The notes under the pieces were generated by a model. That model made no database searches. It was not told the DNA's origin and saw nothing but the letters and a program-made list of their open reading frames with translations. Below, one piece after another: positions 1 through 10,712 of a DNA stretch of 64,000 nucleotides; positions within the stretch are counted from its first letter, which is position 1, and the number at the start of each line of letters is the position of its first letter. Both the position numbers and the translations under genes were made by a program. Origin of the DNA: an uncultured bacterium (GTDB lineage: Bacteria; Krumholzibacteriota; Krumholzibacteriia; LZORAL124-64-63); NCBI GenBank assembly GCA_903912525.1, contig CAIWHK010000032.1, forward strand, positions 62,001 through 126,000, written 5' to 3'.

Positions 1-775
1 CCTCGCCCACGCCGGCGCCGGGCAGCATGCGGTCGACGGCCCAGATCCCGGAAGCCTGCAGCAGCCAGGGCATGGTCACCAGCAGCACGCCGCCGAAGGC
101 CAGCGCGACCAGCAGGCGGTCGCGTCCCTGCTGCGGACGGTCGACAAACGCCATCGACACGGCCATCGCGCCCCACAGGAACACGCCGGAGAGATTGCTC
201 AGGATGCAGGCCGACACCGTCGCGATGAAGGCGATGATGTTCCGCCGCCGCAGGCGGCCGGCGGCCAGGTCCAGATAGGCGATGGCCGCAAGCACGGCGA
301 AGAACATGAGGAACCCGTAGCCGCGGCCCTCCTGGCTGTACCAGACGTGGAACGGGTTGATCGCCAGCAGCAGCACGGCCAGACGCGCCGAGCGGCCATC
401 GACCAGCCGCCCGGCCAGCACGCCGAACGCCGGGATGGTCAGCACGCCGGCCACGGCCAGCGGCAGGCGCATCATCAGTTCGGGATCGCCCAGCCGCACC
501 AGAAGCCACGCGATCGCCGTGTACAGCGGACCCTGGATGGTGTCGTGCAACTGCTCCCAGAAATCGAGGCCGAAGCCCGGGCGCACGGCGTGCCAGGTCA
601 GGATCTCGTCGACCCACAGCGACTGCGCCCGAAGGCCGAGCAGGCGCGGCACCGCCGCCAGGAGCGTCATCGCGAACAGGAATCCCGCGCCCGGGGCGCC
701 GTCAAGGGGTGCGTCGACGTCCGCCAGCCAGTCGGCGGGTGGGACGAACGGCGAACGACGATGGTCAGGGGTCAT
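1..775 (-). CDS. GT39-like (PMT/ArnT-type) membrane glycosyltransferase, partial
   Basis: Only the first 258 codons are present; the gene runs off the left edge. ATG at 775 follows GGAGG closely. After a soluble N-terminus of about 30 residues the protein is strongly hydrophobic with repeated membrane segments. Two signatures of GT-C fold glycosyltransferases of the PMT_2/family 39 type are visible: SLWVDEILTWH in the first periplasmic loop, with the Asp-Glu pair expected of the catalytic loop, and NPFHVWYSQEGRGY about 80 residues later. Such enzymes move a sugar from a polyprenyl-phosphate donor to protein or lipid on the outer face of the inner membrane. It lies 31 bp after the DUF3108 gene and is probably the last visible gene of the heptosyltransferase operon. 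Acceptor and donor cannot be read from the sequence. Confidence 0.8.
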   Translation of the reverse strand, partial: MTPDHRRSPFVPPADWLADVDAPLDGAPGAGFLFAMTLLAAVPRLLGLRAQSLWVDEILTWHAVRPGFGLDFWEQLHDTIQGPLYTAIAWLLVRLGDPELMMRLPLAVAGVLTIPAFGVLAGRLVDGRSARLAVLLLAINPFHVWYSQEGRGYGFLMFFAVLAAIAYLDLAAGRLRRRNIIAFIATVSACILSNLSGVFLWGAMAVSMAFVDRPQQGRDRLLVALAFGGVLLVTMPWLLQASGIWAVDRMLPGAGVGE

Positions 776-806
776 GCCTCCGCCTCGGTCAATGGGTCCC
801 GGCCGC

Positions 807-1649
807 TCAGCGGCCGCCCGGGTGCAGCGGCGCCAGGGGCGTCCCTGCCCGGTATTCCTTCAAGGCCACGTCGATCGATCCGACGGGCACTTTCGCCTTC
901 ATCAGGACCGGCACGCGCCGCTCGTCCGCGCTGATGTACAGCGTGATGCGGCCCTCGCTCTTGAACAGTCCCTCGCCCTCGATCACCGGTTCGACGACAT
1001 AGCAGTCGAACGTCCCGGCCGGCACCTCGACAGTCTCGCGCCCGTGCACGATGACCCGCATCTCATAGGTGCGGCGCGACGTGTGCGCCGGCAGCGTCAG
1101 GTCCCGCCCCGCCTCGAGGTCGAGGTTCCGCACGTAGTAGAAGGCCGACAGTTCGTCCTGGATGCCCGCCGGCACAGCGAGGGGTGTGTCATCGCCGTAC
1201 ACGGCCATCCCCGCCTCGCGGTCGAAGTTGATCTCCAGCGTCTTCTTGTAGTCGCCCTCGCGCAGGCGCTTGTAGAAGTAGGCGCTGCTCAGGTCGTTCA
1301 CGTCGATGTAGGTGACGATCCGGTCGCGCACCTTGTAGATCGACGAGAAGAACCGGTTGCTGTTCGTCGTGCTCTCGACATGGTAGCACGTCCGCCCCCG
1401 ATGATCGACCGTTCCGATGGTCTCGAGTGTGCCTTCGCCCGCGTTTACGGGGCCATAGCTGATCTCGAAGACCATGCGCTCGCCGGGGCCGTAGACAGTC
1501 GGCGCCGGTCCGGGAGCCGCCTCCAGGGCGCCGGGCGGGGAATCCTGGGCCCGCGCTGCGGTGGCACCGGCCAGGATGGCCCCGGCGGCGAGCAGCAGGG
1601 CCGCGGCGATGGTCCAGGCCAGCCGCCGCCGGGCAGATAGGTTCAACAC
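807..1649 (-). CDS. DUF3108 family exported protein
   Basis: 280 residues. The GTG start at 1649 overlaps the stop of the upstream glycosyltransferase (TGA at 1645-1643) and has a GGAAGGCGAAGG purine stretch before it; TTG 1646 is an alternative. An N-terminal signal peptide is clear, with basic residues, a hydrophobic Ala/Leu core and an AARA cleavage site before QD. The mature part matches the DUF3108 pattern: an opening YGPGERMVFEISYGPVNAG, then beta-rich sequence with HVESTTNSNRFFSSIYKVRDR and a C-terminal segment ending in calls to an LPVG-like linker. DUF3108 proteins are probably periplasmic beta-barrel-like lipid or envelope proteins of unknown activity. Position behind four heptosyltransferase-family genes suggests an outer-membrane or LPS-linked role, which is inference. 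Confidence 0.85.
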   Translation of the reverse strand: MLNLSARRRLAWTIAAALLLAAGAILAGATAARAQDSPPGALEAAPGPAPTVYGPGERMVFEISYGPVNAGEGTLETIGTVDHRGRTCYHVESTTNSNRFFSSIYKVRDRIVTYIDVNDLSSAYFYKRLREGDYKKTLEINFDREAGMAVYGDDTPLAVPAGIQDELSAFYYVRNLDLEAGRDLTLPAHTSRRTYEMRVIVHGRETVEVPAGTFDCYVVEPVIEGEGLFKSEGRITLYISADERRVPVLMKAKVPVGSIDVALKEYRAGTPLAPLHPGGR

Positions 1650-2728
1650 GCCTTCGCCTTCCGTTCGGTGCCGCGCGCCGTCGCCTGCAAGAGGCGCAGG
1701 GCGGCTTCGGCCACCGGTTCGGCCCCGAGATCCTCCAGGCAGGGACGGCCCGGGACGGGGCATTCCGTCAGGTCGCACGGCGAGCAGGAGACGCCGCGTC
1801 GCACACAAACGTGGCGTGGCCCCGGCGGGTTCCAGCCCCCGGGGTCGGTTGGCCCAAAGACGGTGACGGTCGGCACCCCAAGCGATGCCGCCAGGTGCCG
1901 CAGGCCATTGTCGGTGCCGATGAACAGGTCCGAGCGCCGCAGCAGATCGGCCATCTCCCGGAGGGTGGATGGCGGCGCGAAGGCGGTCGGCGGCAGTTCC
2001 GCGGTCAGGGCCGCGACCATCGCCTCGTCCCCCGGGCCCGGCGCCAGCACGACATTGGCGCCCGCGGCCGACAGCAGGCGCCACAGGCCGGCCACATGAC
2101 GCGCCGGCCACGCTTTCGCCGTCCACGTGGCGCTCATCACCATGACGACCCGCCGTCCCTCGTTGGCCCCCTGCCATTGTCCGAGCCAGGCAGCGAATGG
2201 CGTGGCCAGGTCCGGTTCGCGCCCGGTGGCGGCGCCCGGGCCGCTGCAGGGCGTCCACGGCGCCGGGTCCAGGCCGAGGGCACGCAGGGGGTCCAGGAAC
2301 GCTTCCCCGGCGAAACCGCGCAGTTCCTGGCCGCCGTCCCGGTTCCGCGGCACGCGCACATTGTAGGCCCAGCGGCGGCGCGGCAAATCGTAGCCGACCC
2401 GCACCCGGGCCCCGCTGAAGGCGGTCCAGACGGCCGTGCGCGGACTCCCCAGCCAGTCGAGCGCCAGGTCGTAGCCCTGTCGCCGCAGCCACGGCAGCCA
2501 GGGACCGTCCGCGGCCCCAGGGTAGGCGAGCACCCGCAGGTTGGGCGCCAGGCCGGCGAACAGGTCGGCGACCAGCGGCGCGAGGGCGCGATCGACAACC
2601 AGGTCCACCTGCGCCCGCGGCCAGGCATCGGCGACGGCGACCGCCGCCGGAAGAGAAACGAGGGCATCACCGAGCGCCTTGCGACGGATCAGCAGAATGC
2701 GCCGGAAATCCTCGCCCGCCACGTTCAC
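1643..2728 (-). CDS. GT9 ADP-heptose:LPS heptosyltransferase family protein
   Basis: 361 residues. GTG at 2728 overlaps the upstream TGA in a GTGA junction and is preceded by GGGGGAGG, so it is preferred to GTG 2722. The start RRILLIRRKALGDALVSLP is the GT9 (heptosyltransferase) N-terminal motif. The C-terminal half carries the nucleotide-sugar motif GTDNGLRHLAASLGVPTV followed by FGPTDP. A Cys-rich segment near the C-terminus (CSPCDLTECP then PCLEDL) is common in this family. The family transfers heptose or another sugar from an ADP/nucleotide donor to inner-core LPS on the cytoplasmic face of the membrane. One of four GT9 genes in a row, so acceptor specificity cannot be assigned individually. 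Confidence 0.9.
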   Translation of the reverse strand: MNVAGEDFRRILLIRRKALGDALVSLPAAVAVADAWPRAQVDLVVDRALAPLVADLFAGLAPNLRVLAYPGAADGPWLPWLRRQGYDLALDWLGSPRTAVWTAFSGARVRVGYDLPRRRWAYNVRVPRNRDGGQELRGFAGEAFLDPLRALGLDPAPWTPCSGPGAATGREPDLATPFAAWLGQWQGANEGRRVVMVMSATWTAKAWPARHVAGLWRLLSAAGANVVLAPGPGDEAMVAALTAELPPTAFAPPSTLREMADLLRRSDLFIGTDNGLRHLAASLGVPTVTVFGPTDPGGWNPPGPRHVCVRRGVSCSPCDLTECPVPGRPCLEDLGAEPVAEAALRLLQATARGTERKAKAC

Positions 2729-3897
2729 CTGCCTCCCCCGCCCCGCGGCTCGCCCGCGTCCGCCAACATCCTCATGGTCGCCTGCATGACGGTGGCCGGT
2801 TCCAGTTCCGGCAGGCAAATAAATGCATCGCACAGGTGCCGGTCGCAGGGATGGCAGGCCGGCCGGCGCGCGAGCACGCGGAAGGGACCGGCTCCTTCGT
2901 ACGGGAACCAGAGGCCCGGGTCGGTGGGGCCGAACAGCGCGAGTGTGGGCGTGCCCAGCCCGACTGAGGCGTGCATGACGCCGCCGTCGACGCTCACCGT
3001 CCCGGACGCGGTCGCCAGCACATCCAGAACCGTCGGCAGCGGCAACGGCGGCAGCACCGCCACGCGCGCGTCTTCCGTCATCGACGCCGACAACGGAGGG
3101 ATGTCGGCACCGGGCGGCGTCAGGACCGCGATCGAACCGGGCCACGCACCCGGCAGCTCGCGCGCAAGCGCTGCCCAATGTCCGATCGGCCAGCGCTTGC
3201 TCTCCCACGTCGCGCCCGGAGCCAGGACGAGGAACGGGCTGTCCGGCTCGAGACCGGCGCGGGCCAACGTGGCCGCGGCGGAGGCTGCCGCCCCGGGCCG
3301 CGCGGAAAGACGCGGACAGGCGCGCACGCCGCCGGCAAGGAACCAGTCCACGAACCCCTGCCCGCTTTCGGCATGAACGAGCGGGGCCAGGCGCGCGAGG
3401 TGGTCGCCGGGGCCGCCGGGCGCCAGGCGGTCCCATGCCTCGCGTCCGCGCTCTGGCGCAGCGTCGACCTGATGCGTGTACAGCCAACCCCGCGAGCCCG
3501 CCGGGCCGGCCACGCGATGCCGGATCCCGGCCAGCCGCAGCAACCACGCGCTGCGCGGGTTGAAGAACAGGTCGACCGCAAGGTCGTAGCGCGCCGCCCG
3601 CAGACGGGCGATCGTCGCGGCCGCCGGGCGCGCGGGCAAGCCACCTTCGCTTTCACCGGTGCGCGCCCGCGCATCGGCACCGCGGCGGCGCACGGACAGC
3701 GCGTGGACCCGCGCGAGCCCGGGCAGCCCGGCCAGCACCGGCGCGTAGGCTTCCTCGCAGAGGAACCCGATCTCCAGTCCGGGGTCGCCGCGGCGCAGCG
3801 CGTCGACAACGACGGTCGCCATCACGACATCGCCGAGATAGCGCAGTCGCGTTACGAGCGCGCGCTCAAGGGGTCGATTGTCGAGCAGCCAGGTCAC
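2725..3897 (-). CDS. GT9 heptosyltransferase family protein
   Basis: 390 residues. GTG at 3897 forms a GTGA overlap with the upstream gmhB-like gene. N-terminal LVTRLRYLGDVVMATVV is the GT9 sugar-acceptor motif. LAPGATWESKRWP in the middle and SVDGGVMHASVGLGTPTL followed by FGPTDPGLWFP are donor-binding motifs of the second Rossmann lobe. A Cys cluster (ACHPCDRHLC) lies near the C-terminus, as in its neighbour. Predicted to add an LPS-core or other envelope heptose/hexose from the cytoplasmic side. Clear paralogue of the flanking GT9 genes rather than an identical copy, so tandem duplication followed by divergence is likely. Confidence 0.9.
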   Translation of the reverse strand: MTWLLDNRPLERALVTRLRYLGDVVMATVVVDALRRGDPGLEIGFLCEEAYAPVLAGLPGLARVHALSVRRRGADARARTGESEGGLPARPAAATIARLRAARYDLAVDLFFNPRSAWLLRLAGIRHRVAGPAGSRGWLYTHQVDAAPERGREAWDRLAPGGPGDHLARLAPLVHAESGQGFVDWFLAGGVRACPRLSARPGAAASAAATLARAGLEPDSPFLVLAPGATWESKRWPIGHWAALARELPGAWPGSIAVLTPPGADIPPLSASMTEDARVAVLPPLPLPTVLDVLATASGTVSVDGGVMHASVGLGTPTLALFGPTDPGLWFPYEGAGPFRVLARRPACHPCDRHLCDAFICLPELEPATVMQATMRMLADAGEPRGGGGR

Positions 3898-4502
3898 GGC
3901 GCGCCCTCTCGCCCGGCCTCGAGCGCAACGATCATCGCAACAGCCTCGGGCAGGTCGACGGCGAACAGCACCCGCGGATCATCGGGCCAGGCCGCGCGCA
4001 CGAGTTCCGCCTGCTGTGCCCCGTAACCGGTGCCGACCAGCACGGCCCCGAGCCCGTACCGACGCCCGAGTTCCACGTCGCTGGCCTTGTCGCCGACGAC
4101 CCATGTGCGGCCGGCATCCCAGGCGAATGATGCGGACGCCTCCTCGAGCAGGCCGGGGCCGGGCTTCCGGCAGCGGCACCCCTGGTCCGGGGCATGCGGG
4201 CAGTAGTAGAGACCGTCAAGGGTCACGCCCTCGCGCGCCAGTTCGGCGTCGACCCGCTTCATGACGGCGGCCAGTTCGGCCTGCCCGAAATACCCGCGCC
4301 CGAAGCCGCTCTGGTTCGACAACCCGACCAGCAGCCACCCGGCCTGCGCCGCCCTCGCCATGGCCGCGCCGGCGCCGGGGACAAGTTCCACGGCATCGGG
4401 ATCGGACAGGTAGTCCTTGTCGATGATGATCACGCCGTCACGGTCCAGGAACAACACGGGACCGGTCATGCGCTCGCCACGGGCGGGAGCTTTCCAGATC
4501 AC
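3894..4502 (-). CDS. gmhB: HAD-type D-glycero-D-manno-heptose 1,7-bisphosphate 7-phosphatase
   Basis: About 202 residues from GTG 4502, chosen because it makes the same GTGA overlap seen at neighbouring junctions; ATG 4469 gives a shorter protein starting MTGPVLFLDRDGV and is equally possible. HAD motif I is FLDRDGVII, motif II is SNQSGFGRG, and motif III/IV is WVVGDKASDVELG. The zinc-binding loop typical of GmhB and histidinol-phosphate phosphatases is present as CPHAPDQGCRCRKP (Cys, His, Cys, Cys). It should remove the 7-phosphate of heptose bisphosphate in the cytoplasm during ADP-heptose synthesis. Being embedded among heptosyltransferases favours GmhB over a histidine-pathway role. Confidence 0.87.
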   Translation of the reverse strand: MIWKAPARGERMTGPVLFLDRDGVIIIDKDYLSDPDAVELVPGAGAAMARAAQAGWLLVGLSNQSGFGRGYFGQAELAAVMKRVDAELAREGVTLDGLYYCPHAPDQGCRCRKPGPGLLEEASASFAWDAGRTWVVGDKASDVELGRRYGLGAVLVGTGYGAQQAELVRAAWPDDPRVLFAVDLPEAVAMIVALEAGREGAP

Positions 4503-5638
4503 GGTGCCCACCGCCCTTCCCCGTCCACGCCGTCGGAAAGCAGATTGCGCGCGGTTGCCAGCACACGGGCAGCGTCAACGGTCGCCAGGCAGAACACGGG
4601 TTGGTTACACAGGCGCCGGTAGCAGGGACGGCACGCGAAGCCTTCGGCGGCGATGACCGCGACGCGCGGGCCGGTCGGCCGCGTCCACTGGGGATTCGAG
4701 GAGCCGAACAGCCCGATGGTCGGCGTTCCCATGGCTGCCGCCACGTGCATCAACCCGCTGTCGTTGCCGACATACAACTGTGCCCGACCCAGCCAGCCGA
4801 CGGCTTCGGCGAGCGAGGTCTGCCCTGTCAGGTCGATCACGTCCGCTTCTGCCTGTGCAGCCACAGGGTCCAGGGCGCCGGCCCAGCGGAGGGCCGGCCA
4901 CGACGCGCGGATAACAGCGAGGGTCGCCGCGGACCCGGCATCGCCCAGCAACACGACGCGGACTCCCTGCTCCGCCACGGCCGCCGCCACGAAGGCGCCG
5001 AGCGGGCCGGCCGGCCAGTTCTTGGCAGGGCCGAAAGTCGTGCCGGGGCCAACCGCCCAGATGGGCCTCGCCCCGGCAGTCGCAGCCGCGACGCCCGGTG
5101 TGACCAGGCTGGTCGCGCGCGGCTCATCGGCAGCGGGCGCCGTGCCTTCCAGGCTCCAGGCAGCCGCGAGCGCGTCGCCGAGGTCCATCATCTCGTTTGT
5201 GTAGTGGCGCGTTCCGCGCGGCGCGCGGCGCAGGGCGCGGGTCAGCAGGAACGAACGGGCGTCGCCGCGGTGGCCGATCCGCAACGGGATGCCGGCGATC
5301 GCGGCGGCCAGCGCCGCGCGCAGCGACGGCGGGCCGAGAAGGACGGCATCGAAGCGGCCCTGCCGCCAGCGCGCCGCCTGCGCCAACAGCCCGCCCAGCC
5401 CATCGTGCCGACCGGGCCGCTCGGTGACCAGCAGTTCATCGAGGCGCGGGTCGCCGGCGAAGAGGGGAGCCCACGCTTCGCGCACGGCCAGCGTCACCAC
5501 AAACAAGGGGCCCCCGGCAGCGCGTCGCCATGTGTCGAGGCAGTTCAGCAGCGGGGTCATCATGACGGCGTCGCCCAGCCAGTTGGGCGCCACGACGAGG
5601 AGGCGGCGGGCCCTAGCCACGACGCGCGACCGCCGCAT
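4499..5638 (-). CDS. waaF: Lipopolysaccharide heptosyltransferase II (WaaF/RfaF type)
   Basis: 379 residues from ATG 5638; an adjacent GTG at 5641 would add one residue. The N-terminus LLVVAPNWLGDAVMMTPLL carries the APNWLGDAVM sequence that marks the RfaF/WaaF subfamily of GT9. Further motifs are VGPGTTFGPAKNWP and YVGNDSGLMHVAAAMGTPTIGLFG followed by SSNPQWTRPTGP, matching the RfaF donor site. The C-terminal Cys cluster (FACRPCYRRLC) is kept. It should add the second heptose of the LPS inner core from ADP-heptose at the cytoplasmic membrane face. Of the four GT9 genes here this is the only one with a confident subfamily. It ends in a GTGA overlap with the gmhB-like gene, so heptose supply and use are co-translated. 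Confidence 0.9.
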   Translation of the reverse strand: MRRSRVVARARRLLVVAPNWLGDAVMMTPLLNCLDTWRRAAGGPLFVVTLAVREAWAPLFAGDPRLDELLVTERPGRHDGLGGLLAQAARWRQGRFDAVLLGPPSLRAALAAAIAGIPLRIGHRGDARSFLLTRALRRAPRGTRHYTNEMMDLGDALAAAWSLEGTAPAADEPRATSLVTPGVAAATAGARPIWAVGPGTTFGPAKNWPAGPLGAFVAAAVAEQGVRVVLLGDAGSAATLAVIRASWPALRWAGALDPVAAQAEADVIDLTGQTSLAEAVGWLGRAQLYVGNDSGLMHVAAAMGTPTIGLFGSSNPQWTRPTGPRVAVIAAEGFACRPCYRRLCNQPVFCLATVDAARVLATARNLLSDGVDGEGRWAP

Positions 5639-5653
5639 CACTGCGCTGCCGCG

Positions 5654-6841
5654 TCACTGGGCAGCCGCGTCGCTGGCCGGCGTCGCGGGCGCGCCCGTCG
5701 CGGGTGCGGGCGGCGCCGGGGAGGCGGCTTCGGGCGCCGAAGGCCGTGGCGAAACGGCGACGGCCGTAGAGGCAGCCCGGCGACGGTCCCCGGCCACGGC
5801 TTCGACGGCGGCCAGAAGGGCGTCGGGATCGATGCGGCCGGCCTCGTCGAGGTCGATGACGCGGGCAAGCGGGCGGCCCTGCGGACGCCATTGCGGGACG
5901 TCGGCCTCCGTGAACAGGCCGACCGCCGGCACGCCCATCGCGACGGCGAAATGGAAAAGGTCCGTATTGCCGCCGACGAACAAGTCGCATTGCGACAGCA
6001 GGAGGACGACCTCCAGGAACGTGTCCCGGCTCAGCCCGCTCGGCACGTTCGTCATCAACACCTCGAGCCGCGCCAGTCGCTCCTGTTCCTGGGGGTCGCT
6101 GAGCGGGATCAGGCGGCATTCCAGTCGCGAGCCGAGCGCACGCGCGATTGCCTGGTACGATTCGATGGAAGCCGGTTCGCCGGTCAGCGTGCGGCCGGGA
6201 TCGATGGCGACAAGCATTTGCCGCGCGTTCGGCTTGTGGAAATGGACCTGCTGTGCCATCTGCCGGACCTTGTCCAGCGGCAGCGGCCATTTCGGCTTCA
6301 AGTCCCCGGCGGCGAACCCGAAGAACGGCGCCGCGTGCCTGAGACGGTCACCCAGGTAACCGTCGGCGGCAGGGCGCAGTTCGAAATTGATGCTCGGCCA
6401 CGCATCCCCGTGCGAGGGGCCGTACCGCAGCGCTGCGCCGCTGGCCAGGGCCACCATCTCGAGCGTCGGGTGCGGTTCGTGGGCCATCACGAAGGTCACG
6501 TCGTAGCCACCGGCGCCGACCTGTTTCAGCAGCGAGGCGAACGACGGCCGCCACGGGTTCAACTGCCCCGGCTTGTAGATGAGGCACTGGCGCGCCAGGC
6601 CGCTCGGGACCACCAGTGCGGCGTGCTTCTCGGGCATGAGGAAATCCATGCCGGTGCCGGGGTACCGACGGCGGATCGCCGTCAGCAGGGGCATGTGGAA
6701 GAGCATGTCGCTCAGGCTGCCCGCGTCGATGCAGAGGACACGCGAGTCTTCCCCCAAACAGTCGGGCAGCGAAAACCGCGCGCCGTTCCCCCTGCGGAAG
6801 AACGGCCGCAGCATCGTGCTGAGCAGCTTGTGGTCGGACAC
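5654..6841 (-). CDS. Divergent GT9-like glycosyltransferase
   Basis: 395 residues from GTG 6841, 30 bp after lon. The fold looks like GT9: VLCIDAGSLSDMLFHMPLL replaces the usual R-x-G-D acceptor loop, and CDLFVGGNTDLFHFAVAMG plus PAVGLFTEADVPQWRP replaces the donor motif. The expected Gly-Asp of the first loop is changed to Ser-Asp and the HxxA of the donor motif to HFAV. The last 50 or so residues form an Ala/Pro/Ser-rich low-complexity tail. Either it uses a different acceptor or donor, or activity has been reduced. It is the first envelope gene after the heat-shock gene lon. Confidence 0.78.
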   Translation of the reverse strand: MSDHKLLSTMLRPFFRRGNGARFSLPDCLGEDSRVLCIDAGSLSDMLFHMPLLTAIRRRYPGTGMDFLMPEKHAALVVPSGLARQCLIYKPGQLNPWRPSFASLLKQVGAGGYDVTFVMAHEPHPTLEMVALASGAALRYGPSHGDAWPSINFELRPAADGYLGDRLRHAAPFFGFAAGDLKPKWPLPLDKVRQMAQQVHFHKPNARQMLVAIDPGRTLTGEPASIESYQAIARALGSRLECRLIPLSDPQEQERLARLEVLMTNVPSGLSRDTFLEVVLLLSQCDLFVGGNTDLFHFAVAMGVPAVGLFTEADVPQWRPQGRPLARVIDLDEAGRIDPDALLAAVEAVAGDRRRAASTAVAVSPRPSAPEAASPAPPAPATGAPATPASDAAAQ

Positions 6842-6871
6842 CGGTCAACCTCTCTGCGCCGCGGCCCCGCG

Positions 6872-9265
<2,394 letters not shown>

Positions 9266-9328
9266 GACGTCGAGCTCCTTCCCGTTACTCCCGCCAGCAC
9301 ATGTCCGTGTCGGTCCCCGCGCGGGGCG

Positions 9329-9763
9329 CTAGCGTTCGATCTCGATCTGCCGTCGATCCCCGCGTCCCCCGCCGCCCTTGGGGAACGTCACGAACAGGAA
9401 CCCGCCGCGGTAGCGCGCCGTGGCCGCTCCCGGGTCGACGGGCACGCTGATCGGCACGCGACGGGCGAACGGCCCCACGCTGATCTCCATCTTGTGGAAA
9501 TGCTTCTTGCCGGGGCCGGAGGCATCGGGACGGATCCCGCGCACCAGCAGGCTCTTCTCGTCGGCGAGCACCTCGATCTGCCCCGGGTCCATCCCGGACA
9601 GGTCCATCTGGACGATGAAGGCGTCGTCGGTTTCGTAGGCGTCGGTGGCAGGGCGCCAGCAGAGGTCGCTCTCGCCGGGGACCGACCCGCCCTTCTGGGC
9701 GTAGGCGGTCACCAGGATCTCGAAGATCTCTTCCAGTTCGCCCGGCCTGTCCTTGCTGCCCAT
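9329..9763 (-). CDS. Hsp20/alpha-crystallin small heat-shock protein
   Basis: 144 residues from ATG 9763 (MGSKDRPGELEEIF). An in-frame GTG at 9805 would add 14 residues but sits only about 5 nt after the predicted transcription start, so it is unlikely. The central alpha-crystallin domain is recognisable: DAYETDDAFIVQMDLSGMDPG, then a beta-strand core ending in YRGGFLFVTFPKG, the counterpart of the family's GVL motif. Small heat-shock proteins hold unfolding proteins in a soluble state without ATP. It is the first gene of a unit continuing into lon, which fits co-induction on protein damage. Confidence 0.93.
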   Translation of the reverse strand: MGSKDRPGELEEIFEILVTAYAQKGGSVPGESDLCWRPATDAYETDDAFIVQMDLSGMDPGQIEVLADEKSLLVRGIRPDASGPGKKHFHKMEISVGPFARRVPISVPVDPGAATARYRGGFLFVTFPKGGGGRGDRRQIEIER

Positions 9764-9788
9764 GGCTGACCCGCCCCGGTCCCGGAAA

Positions 9789-9815
9789 CCCGAAAGTTGA
9801 TGCACGGCTTTCGGG
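9789..9815. promoter_or_regulatory. Inverted repeat at the predicted hsp20 transcription start
   Basis: CCCGAAAG and CTTTCGGG form a perfect 8-bp inverted repeat separated by 11 bases (arms 9789-9796 and 9808-9815). It begins two bases downstream of the -10 box, so it spans the expected start site. It could be a repressor operator placed as CIRCE is, or a hairpin at the 5' end of the mRNA. It does not resemble CIRCE in sequence. Confidence 0.6.
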
Positions 9816-9816
9816 T

Positions 9817-9845
9817 ATGCTACCTGCCGGAAGCGGGGGCGTCAA
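9817..9845 (-). promoter_or_regulatory. Promoter of hsp20-lon
   Basis: Reading the minus strand, TTGACG (9845-9840), a 17-base spacer and TAGCAT (9822-9817) resemble a housekeeping sigma-70-type promoter. The predicted start near 9810 leaves a leader of about 47 nt before ATG 9763. Confidence 0.6.
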
Positions 9846-9944
9846 CCAGACGGCGGCAGCAAAACAAGTTGGGACGTCGGGCGGGCGGGGCGCCAGGGCC
9901 CGCCGGGTCGCCCGCGGCCGGCCCATGGCATCCCGTCGGATCGG

Positions 9945-10550
9945 TCAATTGTAGCGGCGCAGGACGCCGATGACGACGCCCTGGATGGCGACGCGCTCCT
10001 CGGGGAAACGCATCACCGGGACCGCCGGATTGGCGGGCTGCAGGCGGATCACGGCCCCTTCACGGAAGTACTGCTTCACCGTGACGGATTCCCCATCCAC
10101 CAGCGCGATCACGGTTTCGCCGTTGCGGGCGGTGTCCCGCGCCTCCACCACGACCGTATCCCCACTGCGGATCTGCTCATCGATCATCGAGTCGCCGCGG
10201 ACCTTCAGGGCATAGGTGCGCCCCTTGCCCAGCCATTCCTCGGGGACGCGGAGCTCCTCGTGCTCGGCCATGGCCTCGATCGGCCGGCCGGCAGCCACCG
10301 TCCCCAACAGCGGGATCGTCGCCAGGCCGCCCCCGTGCTCGGCCACGACCTCGATGTCCCGGCTCGCATTGCGACGTTCGCGCTTCAGGTAGCCCTTGTC
10401 CACCAGGTGGCGGACGTGCTTGTGCACCGTCGCCACCGACGACAATCCGAATCGGTCGCCGATTTCCTGCAGCGTGGGCGCGAAACCGCGCTCCCCGGCG
10501 TAGGCAGTCACGAAGGCCAGGATCTCAGCCTGGCGCGGGGTCAGTCCCAT
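9945..10550 (-). CDS. lexA: LexA repressor (SOS response), S24 autopeptidase
   Basis: 201 residues (E. coli LexA 202). ATG at 10550 follows AGGAGGG with ideal spacing. The N-terminal winged helix spans roughly residues 1-65, with LTPRQAEILAFV and the recognition-helix region LSSVATVHKHVRHLVDKGYL. The self-cleavage site is Ala87-Gly88 in GTVAAGRP. Catalytic Ser121 lies in RGDSMID and Lys159 in ESVTVKQ. It represses DNA-damage genes until RecA filaments trigger cleavage. The recognition helix differs from the proteobacterial one, so the operator sequence here cannot be taken from E. coli. It is divergent from a HIT-protein gene. Confidence 0.97.
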   Translation of the reverse strand: MGLTPRQAEILAFVTAYAGERGFAPTLQEIGDRFGLSSVATVHKHVRHLVDKGYLKRERRNASRDIEVVAEHGGGLATIPLLGTVAAGRPIEAMAEHEELRVPEEWLGKGRTYALKVRGDSMIDEQIRSGDTVVVEARDTARNGETVIALVDGESVTVKQYFREGAVIRLQPANPAVPVMRFPEERVAIQGVVIGVLRRYN

Positions 10551-10613
10551 GGGGTTCCCTCCTGCTTGGTGACGCGCCTGACCTCGTCGGCACTCCCTGG
10601 CGCGGCCGTCCCC

Positions 10614-10633
10614 GGCGCCGCCCAGGCGGCGCC
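10614..10633. promoter_or_regulatory. Perfect dyad in the lexA leader
   Basis: GGCGCCGCC and GGCGGCGCC form a perfect 9-bp inverted repeat with a 2-base centre (CA), 64-83 bp upstream of the lexA start codon. It may be an autoregulatory operator or an RNA hairpin. The very GC-rich composition makes chance occurrence more likely than the length suggests. Confidence 0.4.
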
Positions 10634-10712
10634 CTCGGAAGCCACAGTAGACGAAACGGAGGCGAAAGGCCAGCAAAAAAAAAGAGAAAATCAGGCGCGG
10701 CGGGGAACGGAC

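Noticed and set aside
10674-10684. Run of A bases between lexA and the HIT gene as a terminator tail
   Set aside because: No stem precedes it on either strand. It is more likely an AT-rich upstream element of the divergent region.
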